Notes: generated by a model from the sequence alone, not told the origin. A stretch of 64,000 nt of DNA from Nannocystis bainbridge (GCF_028368995.1 NZ_JAQNDL010000002.1:1609724-1673723); one strand, 5' to 3'. Positions 32,683 to 41,195 are shown, numbered from the stretch's first letter. Program-made: numbers and translations.

Positions 32683-33185
32683 CGCGTGCCCGCTCCTCGC
32701 TCGCGCCGGCGCTGCGGACCGGCCTCGCTGCCGCTCCGCCGCAGGCGCACCTTCACAGTCGCCCGCTTCAGTCACGGCGCGTCCCGATCGCGTCGCCGCT
32801 TCGAAGGGAGCGCACCTTCACGTCACGAGGCGAGGAACCGTCTTCGCGCTCTTATCGGTCGGTCGGCGGGCTGCGTGGCCTCGTCGGCGACCACTCTCGC
32901 TGCGGGCCGCCACGCGGCACCCGCTGTCACGGCGCTCAACGTCCGTCCTCGCGCCGGCCCTGTAAAGAAGATCGGCCTCGCGCTCCCCTGCGGCCCTGCC
33001 ACCCCGGCGTTGCGAATCGTGTATCGCAGCCCCCGCGGACCTCGGGCCGTCGGCTCGAAGTCATCAAAAGTTGCTTTCTCGCCAAGAAAGCAATCGTCCA
33101 AGGCTCCCCGATCCTCCCCCTTCCGGCAACCGCTGGCAATCACAACCTTTTTCGTCTGGACTCAGTCTTGCTCATTAGGTCGGGC
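32683..33185. other. 503-base gap without a gene, ending in a hairpin and a candidate promoter
   Basis: No credible gene and no palindrome element. GCGCACCTTCAC occurs twice (about 32745 and 32810). The last 120 bases are clearly AT-richer than the surroundings and hold a perfect hairpin at 33071-33093. The stretch GCAACCGCTGGCAATCACAA (about 33126-33145), followed by a run of T and CGTCT, could be a promoter for the sigma factor gene. Confidence 0.45.
33071..33093. promoter_or_regulatory. Perfect 9-bp hairpin upstream of the ECF sigma gene
   Basis: TTGCTTTCT (33071-33079) and AGAAAGCAA (33085-33093) are exact reverse complements around a 5-base loop. The AT-rich composition is unlike the window. 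It lies 93 bases before the sigma-factor ATG and could be an operator or the terminator of the upstream transcript. Confidence 0.5.
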
Positions 33186-33749
33186 ATGCGAGCCGTGACC
33201 CCTGCCGACGAGTTCCTGGCCCAGATCAACCCTCACCTGCCGCGCCTGACCAGCGTCGGCATGCGCCTCACCCGGCAGCGCAGCGAGGCCCAGGACCTGG
33301 TGCAGGAGGCCCTGACCAAGGCGTGGGCCAACTGGCACCGCTTCCGGCCCGGCGGCAGCCTCGGCGCCTGGCTGTCGCGGATCCTGGTCAACACCTTCAT
33401 CTCGCGCCACCGCCACCAGCGCGTCGTCGACGTCACCGCCAGCCGCAGCGACATCGCCGAGCACATGTTCGACGCCGCCCGGATCGACGCCTGCAGCGCC
33501 CCCGAGGCCGCCTGGCACGCCGAGGGCCTGTCCGACGAAGTCGCCGCTGCGCTCGCCGCTCTGCCGCCGAACTACCGCGAGGTCGTCGAGCTCGTCGACC
33601 TGCACGGCCTCGCCTACCGCGAGGCCTCCGAGCAGCTCGGCTGTCCGCTCGGCACCGTGATGAGCCGTTTGCACCGCGCGCGCCGGCTGCTCCGCGACCA
33701 GCTCTCGGACTATGCTCAGCAGCACGGCCTCGCCGCCGCCGCCGCCTGA
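33186..33749 (+). CDS. ECF-type RNA polymerase sigma factor
   Basis: 187 residues from ATG 33186. Region 2 (LTRQRSEAQDLVQEALTKAWANWHRF, then SLGAWLSRILVNTFISRHR) and region 4 (LAALPPNYREVVELVDLHGLAYREASEQLG, GTVMSRLHRARRLLRDQL) are both complete, with a short linker, as in the SigE-like group. No anti-sigma factor follows. Instead the stop overlaps the ATG of a thioredoxin-like lipoprotein gene (TGATG). That suggests response to envelope redox stress, but this is only from context. Confidence 0.93.
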   Translation: MRAVTPADEFLAQINPHLPRLTSVGMRLTRQRSEAQDLVQEALTKAWANWHRFRPGGSLGAWLSRILVNTFISRHRHQRVVDVTASRSDIAEHMFDAARIDACSAPEAAWHAEGLSDEVAAALAALPPNYREVVELVDLHGLAYREASEQLGCPLGTVMSRLHRARRLLRDQLSDYAQQHGLAAAAA

Positions 33750-34312
33750 TGCTCGCCCCTCGATCGCGCCGCTTCCTCGCCTGTCTCTTGGGACTGGTGC
33801 TCTCCTCCGCCTGCGAGGGCAAGCCCGGCGCCGGCGCGACGGCCAGGACCGGCGGCGCCGCCCCGGTGCTCGCCCTCGGCGCGCCGGTCCCCGCCTTCGC
33901 CGGCACCACCTTGCGCGGCGAGCCGCTCAGCCTCGCCGACCTGCGCGGCCGCGTCGTCCTCCTCAACGTCTGGGCCACCTGGTGCGACCCCTGCCGCGAG
34001 GAGCTGCCCGACCTGCAGGCGCTGCACGTCCGCCACGAGCCCGAGGGCCTCACCGTCGTCGGCGTCAGCACCGACGCCGCGCGCGACGCCCGGACCCTGC
34101 GCAACATGGTCGCCGGCTTCGGCCTCACCTACCCGATCGTCCACGACGAGCGCAACGTCGTCAGCGGCCCGTTCCAGGTCATCGGCTACCCGGCCAGCTA
34201 CCTCGTCGACCGCGCCGGCAACCTCCGCTGGCGCCGCGACGGCCGGATCCCCACCGGCGACCCCGAGCTCGCCGCCGCCCTCGCAGCGGCGCTGGCCGAG
34301 CCTGCGCCGTAG
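33749..34312 (+). CDS. TlpA/ResA-like thioredoxin lipoprotein
   Basis: 187 residues. ATG 33749 shares one base with the sigma-factor stop. RFLACLLGLVLSSAC is a lipoprotein signal (Cys22). The thioredoxin fold has the redox motif W-C79-D-P-C82 in NVWATWCDPCREELP, then GVSTDAARDARTLRNM and the cis-Pro region IGYPASYLVD. Periplasmic TlpA/ResA proteins reduce disulfides, for example in cytochrome c maturation. The last codons are duplicated 95 bases downstream together with palindrome copies (see the array at 34313). Confidence 0.9.
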   Translation: MLAPRSRRFLACLLGLVLSSACEGKPGAGATARTGGAAPVLALGAPVPAFAGTTLRGEPLSLADLRGRVVLLNVWATWCDPCREELPDLQALHVRHEPEGLTVVGVSTDAARDARTLRNMVAGFGLTYPIVHDERNVVSGPFQVIGYPASYLVDRAGNLRWRRDGRIPTGDPELAAALAAALAEPAP

Positions 34313-34456
34313 AGCATGTCCGTGCGGACATGCCCTCGCGGACGTGTCGCTTCGGACATGTTCACAAGGCCGCCCGCGCGTCCAGGCCGACCGAGCCTGC
34401 GCCGCAGAGCATGTCCGTGAGGACATGCCCTCGCAGACATGTCGCTTCAGACATGA
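34296..34456. repeat. Dispersed palindrome array created by a 65-bp direct duplication, convergent gap
   Basis: 34296-34360 and 34391-34455 are near-identical 65-bp copies (5 mismatches by my alignment), 95 bases apart. Each copy starts with the last codons of the TlpA gene (CCGAGCCTGCGCCG) and continues into GAGCATGTCCGTG(C/A)GGACATG, CCCTCGC and GTCGCTTC(G/A)GACATG. The first copy therefore contains the real stop codon and the second does not (TAG is replaced by CAG). The array lies between convergent genes. Confidence 0.85.
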
Positions 34457-34503
34457 CCGCGAGGCCAGCTCACTCGCGCAGCGGCGACCGCCGCGCGAGC
34501 GGC

Positions 34504-35484
34504 TCACACTCCGAGCAGCTCGCGCACGCTGCCGGCGACCGCCGCAGTGGGCAGGCACATGCGGGCCCCGGCGGCGCGCGCGGCCATGCGGATCTCGTCG
34601 GTCGGCGCGTCGTGGACCGCGATGATCTGCGGGTTGCTGGGCCCCGCGGCCAGCTTGGCGATCACGTCGGTGCTCTTGAGGTCGGGCACCGTCATGCTGA
34701 GGATCACGTAGCGCGGCGGCGCGGCCTGGGCGACCAGCAGCGCGTCGGCGCCGGTCTGGGCGGTCTTGATCTCGAGCGCCGGCGTCGCCCGCTCGAGCTC
34801 CTCCTTCACCTTGGCGCGGAAGTCGGCGTTCTGGGTCACCAGCAGCACCTTCGAGTTGTCGCGCGCGTCGTTCGACGGCTCGATGCGGGGCTCGTCGCGC
34901 AGGTGGAACGCCTCGACCACGCGGCGACGGACCTCGGCGACGTCGAGCGGCTTCTTGAGGCAGGCCGACGCGCCGGCCGCCAGGATCCGCTCCATGTTGG
35001 CCTCGGTGTAGTAGCCGGTGATGGCGATGATCTCGGTGTGCATCGTCGACGCGTCGCGCTTGAGGCGAGCGCACACCTCGAAGCCGTCGACGCCGGGCAT
35101 CATCAGGTCGAGGAAGATGAGCTGCGGGCGGAACGTCGCCACCAGCCGGCCGGCGTCGAACGCGTCGCGGGCGACCTCGACGTCGAACTGATGCGACAGG
35201 TCCTTGAGGACATCCCGCACCAGGTCGAGCACGACCGGCTCGTCGTCGATCACGAGCAGGCGGCCGACCTCGTCGCCGGTCGGCACGGTGAACGGGATCC
35301 CGCGCTCTTGACAGACGCGCTCGAGATCCTCGCGCCGCACGCGGCGGTGGCCGCCCACGGTCTTGAACGCCGGGATGAGGCCGTCCTCGATCCAGCGGAT
35401 CACGGTGGTCGGCGTGACGCAGCAGATCCGCGCGACGTCGTGGGTGGAGTAGGTGTCTTTGACTGGAGTGCGTCCGCGGCTCAT
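34504..35484 (-). CDS. Response regulator with N-terminal MerR/excisionase-type HTH
   Basis: 326 residues. Residues ~11-58 form a helix-turn-helix of the MerR/excisionase type (YSTHDVARICCVTPTTVIRWIEDGLIPAFKTVGGHRRVRREDL). A receiver domain (~75-195) follows with DD80-81, phospho-acceptor Asp126 (LIFLDLMMPG) and Lys177-178. The last ~115 residues are a second receiver-like domain in which an acceptor Asp in the usual place is not evident. Putting the DNA-binding domain in front of the receiver is unusual. ATG 35484 overlaps the stop of the histidine kinase gene (ATGA), so the two form a cognate pair. Confidence 0.9.
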   Translation of the reverse strand: MSRGRTPVKDTYSTHDVARICCVTPTTVIRWIEDGLIPAFKTVGGHRRVRREDLERVCQERGIPFTVPTGDEVGRLLVIDDEPVVLDLVRDVLKDLSHQFDVEVARDAFDAGRLVATFRPQLIFLDLMMPGVDGFEVCARLKRDASTMHTEIIAITGYYTEANMERILAAGASACLKKPLDVAEVRRRVVEAFHLRDEPRIEPSNDARDNSKVLLVTQNADFRAKVKEELERATPALEIKTAQTGADALLVAQAAPPRYVILSMTVPDLKSTDVIAKLAAGPSNPQIIAVHDAPTDEIRMAARAAGARMCLPTAAVAGSVRELLGV

Positions 35485-38246
35485 ACGCTGGGGGGCTGCC
35501 CTTCGGGGGCGTCCGGGAGGTGGATCGTGAAGGTCGTACCCAGCCCGGGCTGCGACCTCACGAGGATATCACCTCCGTGGTCCTTGATGATTCCGTAGGA
35601 GATCGCAAGCCCGAGGCCGGTGCCCTTGCCGATGTCCTTGGTGCTGAAGAACGGGTCGAAGATGCGGTCGAGGATCTCGGGGGGGATCCCGCAGCCCTCG
35701 TCGGCGATCTCGAGCACGACGCGGCCGTCTTCCCGGTCGAGGCGGATCCGGATCCGGCCGCCCCGCGGCATGGCGTCGACCGCGTTCGAGAACAGGTTGA
35801 GGAGCACCTGCTCGAGCTGATCGGCGTCGCCGACGAGCATCGCCTTCGGCAGCCCCGAGCGCAGGACCCGGACGTTGTGCATCCGCCACTGGTACTCGCC
35901 GATGCCGATCACGCGGTCGATGAGGCCGCTCAGGTCGACGGGCCGGCGCTTGCCGCCCTCGCGCTGGCGCGAGAACAGCAGCACGCCCTCGACGATCTTG
36001 CGGCAGCGCTCGCCGCTGGCCGCGATCTTCTCGACCTTCTCGCGCACGTTCGGGTCGAGCGGCTTCTCGAGCAGCAGCCGGCTGTAGCCGACCACGCCGC
36101 TGAGCGGGTTGTTGATCTCGTGGGCGATCCCCGCCGCCAGCAGGCCCACGGCCGCGAGCTTCTGCGTGCGCAGCACCTGGTCCTCGAGCGCTCGCCGCCG
36201 CCGCAGGTCGAGCGCGACGAGCACCGCGCCGGCCCCCGGATCGTCGGCCCCGCGCAGCAAGCGACCCTCGAGGTGCAGCGGGATCTCCTGCCCGCCCTCG
36301 GCCAGCACCGCGACCTCGGTGGCGATCGCGCCGGTCGACCGCAGGCTCGTCCACAACGTGTCCCATCGGGCAGGTTCGGCCAGGCGCGCCACCTCGACCC
36401 CGAACTTGCGCCCGCGGGCCGCCTCGGCCGACACGCCGAGCAGCTGCTGGCTGGCGCGGTTCCACGTCACGACCCGCCCGGCCGCGTCGATCGAATTGAT
36501 GAGCACGCTGGTCTGGTCGAGCAGCAGCGCCTGATAGTCCGCCAGCGCCTCGGTCTCGATCATCAGGCGACCGCCCTCGAGCCCGAGCGCCAGCTGCGGG
36601 GCGAGCAGCGCCAGCAGCCGCAGCGGCGTCGCGTCGCGCGGCCCGGCGCCGGCCAGCACGAAGAACCCGGCCACCCGCGGATTGGCCCCCAGCGCCAGCC
36701 GGAGCGCGCTCCTCCGGCCCTCGAGCTCGCCGAACCACCGCCGGTGCGTGGGCTCCGTCGCGTCGATCTCGACCACCGCCGGGCCGCTGCCCCACGCCGC
36801 CGGCGGCTCGCTCTCGACGGGCAGCGTCGACACCCGCGGCGCGCAGCCGGTCCGCAGCGTCCACCGCTGCCAGCCCTCGCCGACGCGCGCGAGCACGACT
36901 CCGCGGGTGAACCCGAGCGAGTCCATGATCGCCCCGCAGGCCGCCGCCACGTTGTCGTGCGGCCGCGCCGTCGACACCAGCAGGCGGTCGACCTGGGCCA
37001 GCAGCCGATCCTCGAAGTCCTGCTGCCGGCGCTCGCGGAGGTCGCGGAGCAGCGCCACCGTCGGCGCCCCCTCCTCGCGCCCGCCCGCCAGCGACAGCTC
37101 GACCGGCAGCGGCGCCCCGTCGAGCCGCCGCAGCTCGATCTCGCCATGCCAGTTGCCGACCCGCGCCTGCGTCAGCGCCTCGCTCAGCGCCCGCGCGGCC
37201 GCCGGCTCGGCCAGCTCGAGCAGGCTGCGCCCGCCCAGGTGCGGCCCGCTCCTGGCCTCCGAGTCCTGTCCCGAAGACAAGGTCTTTCCGGACATGCTCT
37301 CTGCGCCAGGTCGCGTCCGCGCCAGCGCCCCGTCGGCCGCTGCCTGAGCCCCTGAAACCGCGCTCCGACCCGCTCCGGCGCCGGTTCGCGCCGCCTCGTC
37401 AACGGTTCGATCGGCGGCATGCGGCGCCGCGCTCGCCGCCCCGCCTGTCCACACCGCGTCGTCGCCGTCGCTCGCGCGTGACCGAACGGACATGTCCCTC
37501 GCGCCACCCGCCGCTCCGGCGCGTGACCGATCGGACATGCCCGTCGGGCCAGCCACGCCCCGGCCGGGCCGCGTATCCACGCCGCCGGCACGTGACCGAT
37601 CGGGCATGTCCGTAGGGCCAGCCGAGCCGTCCGCCGTCTGCCCCGAAGACACTGTCCGTTGCGACATGTCCTCCACGCCAGGCCGGACGCGGCCGCGCAC
37701 GTCGCCGGCGAACAGCACCCGCGCGGCCGGGTTGGCGTGCACGATCATGCCCGCGCCGTCGAGCAGCAGCAGCCCCTGGTCGAGCGCCTCGAGGCAGCGG
37801 GCCAGCGCGCGGCCGACGTCGGGCGTCTGCGACCGCTCGGGCGCGGTGAACGTCAGCAGCACGTTGTCGCTGGCCAGCTTGCTGGCCCGCACCGCGCACG
37901 GCCACGTCCGGCCGCGGCCCGGCACCAGCGTCAGCTCGAGCGAGAAGCTGTGGCCCGCCGGTCGCCCGCGCAGGCCGGTGAAGGCTCGCCCGAACGCGCT
38001 GCGCTCGCTGGCGCGCGCGATGTAGCCGAGGAACGGCTCGCCGCCGAGATCGTGGGCGGCGAGGCCCTCGGCCAGCCCCGGGTTGGCCGCCAGGATCAGA
38101 CCCGCGGGCGTGAGCACGGCGGCCGGCATCGCCAGCGCCGCGACGATCTCGCTGTACGCGCCGAGCGCGCCGTCGGAGCCGAGGCGGACTGTGGCTTCGG
38201 CGTCGCCGAGGCGCGGCAGCGAGGAGGTTTTGGAGCCCTGGACCAC
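35481..38246 (-). CDS. PAS/GAF sensor histidine kinase
   Basis: About 921 residues from GTG 38246 (VQGSKTSSLPRL); this start is uncertain, the stop is not. Order: PAS-like (~25-150), a second PAS (~155-390), GAF-like (~400-560), PAS (~565-680), HisKA with GIAHEINNPLSGVVGY and HATPase_c (NLFSNAVDAM, DEGCGIP, GKGTGLGLAIS). No TM helix is obvious, so it is probably cytosolic. The second PAS reads normally to ANPAARVLFAGD (~177), is broken by ~150 low-complexity residues rich in D-M-S/R-S-R-A (nt 37245-37705, dispersed palindromes), then resumes at LGGRSLLELAEP (~335). Coupled to the response regulator. Confidence 0.9.
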   Translation of the reverse strand: MVQGSKTSSLPRLGDAEATVRLGSDGALGAYSEIVAALAMPAAVLTPAGLILAANPGLAEGLAAHDLGGEPFLGYIARASERSAFGRAFTGLRGRPAGHSFSLELTLVPGRGRTWPCAVRASKLASDNVLLTFTAPERSQTPDVGRALARCLEALDQGLLLLDGAGMIVHANPAARVLFAGDVRGRVRPGVEDMSQRTVSSGQTADGSAGPTDMPDRSRAGGVDTRPGRGVAGPTGMSDRSRAGAAGGARDMSVRSRASDGDDAVWTGGAASAAPHAADRTVDEAARTGAGAGRSAVSGAQAAADGALARTRPGAESMSGKTLSSGQDSEARSGPHLGGRSLLELAEPAAARALSEALTQARVGNWHGEIELRRLDGAPLPVELSLAGGREEGAPTVALLRDLRERRQQDFEDRLLAQVDRLLVSTARPHDNVAAACGAIMDSLGFTRGVVLARVGEGWQRWTLRTGCAPRVSTLPVESEPPAAWGSGPAVVEIDATEPTHRRWFGELEGRRSALRLALGANPRVAGFFVLAGAGPRDATPLRLLALLAPQLALGLEGGRLMIETEALADYQALLLDQTSVLINSIDAAGRVVTWNRASQQLLGVSAEAARGRKFGVEVARLAEPARWDTLWTSLRSTGAIATEVAVLAEGGQEIPLHLEGRLLRGADDPGAGAVLVALDLRRRRALEDQVLRTQKLAAVGLLAAGIAHEINNPLSGVVGYSRLLLEKPLDPNVREKVEKIAASGERCRKIVEGVLLFSRQREGGKRRPVDLSGLIDRVIGIGEYQWRMHNVRVLRSGLPKAMLVGDADQLEQVLLNLFSNAVDAMPRGGRIRIRLDREDGRVVLEIADEGCGIPPEILDRIFDPFFSTKDIGKGTGLGLAISYGIIKDHGGDILVRSQPGLGTTFTIHLPDAPEGQPPSV
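37245..37705. repeat. Dispersed palindrome array inside the histidine kinase PAS domain
   Basis: Read on the plus strand the array contains CCTGTCCCGAAGACAAGG, TTTCCGGACATGC, ACGGACATGTCCCTCGCGCCA, GATCGGACATGCCCGTCGGGCCAG, GATCGGGCATGTCCGTAGGGCCAG, GACACTGTCCGTTGCGACATGTC. The coding strand reads all of them in frame, giving GPTDMPDRSRA, GPTGMSDRSRA and GARDMSVRSRA. CGTGACCGATCGG recurs at about 30-75-base spacing, suggesting local duplication of a unit larger than one palindrome. Confidence 0.8.
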
Positions 38247-38351
38247 GAGTGCGGCGGCATGCTTAGCAAAATTCCCCGCCTGGTGCCCGGGGTCGAGTTC
38301 GCGCAGCGCCGTCTCGCGCCCCCCGGCCACCCCTGCTAGTCTGCCGCGCCG

Positions 38352-39068
38352 ATGACGCTCACCGACCCTGGCCGCCTCGCGGGCGTGCGGCTCGCCGCCA
38401 CCGTCGTCCTCCTGCGCGAGCGCGCCGCCGGCGATCCCCAGGTCTTCATGCTCCGCCGTAGCGCCCGGAGCCCGTTCATGCCCGACACCCTGGTGTTCCC
38501 CGGCGGCGCGGTCGACCCCGACGACGGCCCCGAGGGCAGCGACGAGGCCTTCGACGCCGCCGCGCGGCGCGAGTGCCGTGAGGAGGCCGGCGTCGCCCTC
38601 GAGGCCCGCGACCTCCACTGGTTCGACACCTGGCTCACCCCCGCCGCCGAGCCGCGCCGCTACTTCGCCCGCTTCTATCTCGCGCGCCTGACCGAGGGCG
38701 AGTTCGAGGACGCCGCCGCCGACGGCCACGAGACCCACGAGGGCCGCTGGGCCACCCCGGCGGAGCTCCTGGCCGCCTGGCAGCGCGAAGAGGTCGACCT
38801 CCCGCCGCCGACGCTGTGCACCCTCATGCGCCTGGCCGACGAGCGCCGCGCCGGCCTCGTCGGCCTCCCCGCCGCCCTCGTGCACGAGCCGATCCTCCCC
38901 AAGGGCCTCCTCCAGCCCGACGCCGACGGCGAGGCGCGCCTCGTCGTCGTGCTCCCCCACGACCCGGCCTACCCCGAGCTGCCCGGCGACGGCGTGCCCG
39001 CCCCCGCCCGCGTCGCCGACCTGCCCCACCGCCTCGTCCGCGCCGGGAGGACCTGGCGCCTGTGCTGA
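38352..39068 (+). CDS. NUDIX hydrolase
   Basis: 238 residues from ATG 38352. The Nudix box is GGAVDPDDGP...AARRECREEAGV: the REcREEaG core is intact, and the loop between the first Gly and the core is about ten residues longer than the standard 23-residue box, as in NUDT/CoA-pyrophosphatase-like relatives. A C-terminal extension with GRWATPAELLAAWQ and LPPPTLCTLMRL also fits that group. It hydrolyses a nucleoside diphosphate linked to another moiety; the substrate is unassigned. Divergent from the histidine kinase. Confidence 0.9.
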   Translation: MTLTDPGRLAGVRLAATVVLLRERAAGDPQVFMLRRSARSPFMPDTLVFPGGAVDPDDGPEGSDEAFDAAARRECREEAGVALEARDLHWFDTWLTPAAEPRRYFARFYLARLTEGEFEDAAADGHETHEGRWATPAELLAAWQREEVDLPPPTLCTLMRLADERRAGLVGLPAALVHEPILPKGLLQPDADGEARLVVVLPHDPAYPELPGDGVPAPARVADLPHRLVRAGRTWRLC

Positions 39069-39075
39069 CCCTTCG

Positions 39076-39211
39076 GCCATGGCCCCCGCGCCATGCTCTT
39101 CGGGGCATGTCGCAAGCGACAGGCGCGAACAGCCATGTCCGAAACGACATGTCCCTCGCGCCAGCCACCGCAGCTGACCGCAGCGACATGTCCCTCGCGC
39201 CAGCCTCCGCC
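39076..39211. repeat. Dispersed palindrome array between NUDIX and a lipoprotein gene
   Basis: The 136-base gap is nearly all element: GGCCATGGCCCC, GGGGCATGTCGCAAGCGACAGG, GCCATGTCCGAAACGACATGTCC and then GCGACATGTCCCTCGCGCCAGCC twice (39153 and 39186 regions) up to the lipoprotein ATG. GACATGTCCCTCGCGCCAGC is repeated exactly, which implies recent local duplication. Confidence 0.85.
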
Positions 39212-40300
39212 ATGCGCCTCTCGACCTGCCTCCTCGCCCTCCTCCTCGCCGCCTGCGGCCGCACCGAGCCCCAAGGTCCGCGCTCCGCCACGGCGCCCGC
39301 CGGCGCGCCCGCGCCGACCGACGCCGCAGATCCGGCCGCCCCTCCCGCGCCCGTCGTGCCGGCCGCGCCCGCGACCCCCGACGAGCGGCGCGTCCTCGCC
39401 TGGCTCGACCCCGACTCGCCCGCCGTCGCGTACATGCGGCTGCCCGCCGACCTCGAGCCCGAGGCGCTCGGCGAGCTGTTCGCCTTGCCGCCGCGCGCGC
39501 TCGCCCTGCTGCGCGCCCCGCTGAGCCTCGAGTCCGGGCTCGCCGCCCTCGTCGGCCCCGCCGCCCCGCCGCCCGAGCAGTGGCTCGCGCGCGACCTCGT
39601 CGTCATGCAGCCCGTGCTCGCCCGCGGCCCCTACCTCGTGCGCCGCCTGCTCGCGCCGCGGGCGGACGTCGAGGCCTGGCTGCGCAGCGGCGGCATGCAG
39701 GTCGACACCGTCGAGGGCCTCGCGGTGTGGACCCCCGGCCAGTCCGCGCCCGAGGCTCCGGTCGACGGCGCCCCCGGCCTCGCCCCCTCGCTCGTGTTCC
39801 CTTGGCGGCTCGTCTTCCTCGCCGACGATCTGGTCGGCGCCTTCTCCCTCACCGAGATGGGCAACGGCCTCGGCCCGCTGACCGCCGCCCGCGACCTGCC
39901 TCCGTCCGATCTCACGCGCATGATCGGCGAGGTCGTCGCCGCCGACCCCGCGCTCCTGCTCGAGCTGTACGTCCAGGGCGCCATGCTCCACTTCGATCTC
40001 AGCGACGACGTCGGGGTCGCCAAGCTGTCCCTGCGCCGCCTCGTCGAGGCCGACGGCGCGCGCTCGTTGCCCCGCCACGACGCCGCCGGCATCGACGGCG
40101 AGGTCATCCTCCAGCCGCTGGGCGACGTCGCCGACGCCGCCGCCGCGCTCGAGGCCCGCGCCCCCGCCGGCGCCGCCACCGACGTCCTGCGCGACCTCTA
40201 CAAGGCCGTCGCCTACAGCCAGGACGGCCCGGTCGTGCGCGGCCGCCTGCAGCTCGCCGCCGACGACCTCGCGCCCCTGCGCCGCGGAGGCGGCCGTTGA
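39212..40300 (+). CDS. Lipoprotein, unknown function (first of a pair)
   Basis: 362 residues. ATG 39212 gives MRLSTCLLALLLAAC, a lipoprotein signal with Cys15, then an Ala/Pro-rich linker of ~50 residues. The body has no recognised domain; visible features are DERRVLAWLDPDSPAVAYMRLP, DLVVMQPVLARGPYLVRRLL and WRLVFLADDLVGAFSLTEMG. It may share a fold with the next lipoprotein, which repeats the layout (lipobox, linker, then a W-L/I-P-x-D-A-R-V-like start). The palindrome array ends at its ATG. Confidence 0.78.
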   Translation: MRLSTCLLALLLAACGRTEPQGPRSATAPAGAPAPTDAADPAAPPAPVVPAAPATPDERRVLAWLDPDSPAVAYMRLPADLEPEALGELFALPPRALALLRAPLSLESGLAALVGPAAPPPEQWLARDLVVMQPVLARGPYLVRRLLAPRADVEAWLRSGGMQVDTVEGLAVWTPGQSAPEAPVDGAPGLAPSLVFPWRLVFLADDLVGAFSLTEMGNGLGPLTAARDLPPSDLTRMIGEVVAADPALLLELYVQGAMLHFDLSDDVGVAKLSLRRLVEADGARSLPRHDAAGIDGEVILQPLGDVADAAAALEARAPAGAATDVLRDLYKAVAYSQDGPVVRGRLQLAADDLAPLRRGGGR

Positions 40301-40334
40301 GCGCGCCGCGCCCCGGGCAGCGCGGAGGCCCTCG

Positions 40335-41195
40335 GTGAGCCCCGCGCTCTCCGCTCCGCGCGCCCTCGGCCTCCTCCGGTCGCGCCTCGCCCTGCTGCTC
40401 GCGCTCGCCGCCTGCAACGCCCCACCCGCCGGCGATCCGCCCTCTTCGCGACCTGCCCCCACGGCCATGTCCGAGACGACAGGCCCGATCGCCCAGGTCC
40501 CCGAGGACATGTCCAAACAGACATGCCCACAAGTGCAGGATCCGATCGGCGACCTCGAGTGGATCCCCGCCGACGCCCGCGTCGTCGCCCTGTTCGACCT
40601 CGGCGACCCTGGCGTCGACGACGCCGCCGCCGAGCTCGCGCGCGCCAGCGCCACCACCCCCGGCATGCCCGTGGTCGCCGCGCTCGGCCTCGGCTTCGTC
40701 GCTACCCAGCTGCACATCCTCCGCCGCCAGCTCGCCGACGCCGCGCTGACCCCCCGCGAGCTGCTCCTCCTCCACGATCCGGCCGGCGCCGTCGTCTGGA
40801 TCGTGCGCGTCCGCTGCGACCTCGCCGTCCTCCAAAACACCCTCGCGCGCGCCTGGGGCGTCACCAGCCGCACCACCGCCGCCGGCCCGCTCGCCGAGCC
40901 CGACCCCGCCCGCGGCTTCCCCCACGACCTCGTCTTCCTCGGCGACGATCGCCTCGCCCTCGTGCCCGCCGGCGCCGGCGGCAAGCTGCGGCGCTGGCTC
41001 GAAGGCCAGGCCGGCCCGCCCGACCTCGGCGAACGCCGCGGCGAGACCCCCGGTCAGGCGCTCGCTCGCCTCGATCCCGCCCCGATCCGCGTCGTGCTCG
41101 CCGGCCGCGGCTTGCTCGCTGGCGACGCCGCCAGCGCCCCTCGCACCGTCCGCGCCTGGCCGGACCGCGTCGCCCTCGACGCCGCCCCGCCGTGA
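40335..41195 (+). CDS. Lipoprotein, unknown function (second of a pair)
   Basis: 286 residues from GTG 40335. ALGLLRSRLALLLALAAC is a lipoprotein signal (Cys27). The linker right after it is built from dispersed palindromes (nt 40466-40530, encoding MSETTGPIAQVPEDMSKQTCP), then DLEWIPADARVVALFDL begins the folded part. Motifs FPHDLVFLGDDRLALVPAG and GGKLRRWLEG loosely resemble the preceding lipoprotein, so the two may be ancient paralogues in one operon. No family is recognised. Confidence 0.75.
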   Translation: MSPALSAPRALGLLRSRLALLLALAACNAPPAGDPPSSRPAPTAMSETTGPIAQVPEDMSKQTCPQVQDPIGDLEWIPADARVVALFDLGDPGVDDAAAELARASATTPGMPVVAALGLGFVATQLHILRRQLADAALTPRELLLLHDPAGAVVWIVRVRCDLAVLQNTLARAWGVTSRTTAAGPLAEPDPARGFPHDLVFLGDDRLALVPAGAGGKLRRWLEGQAGPPDLGERRGETPGQALARLDPAPIRVVLAGRGLLAGDAASAPRTVRAWPDRVALDAAPP

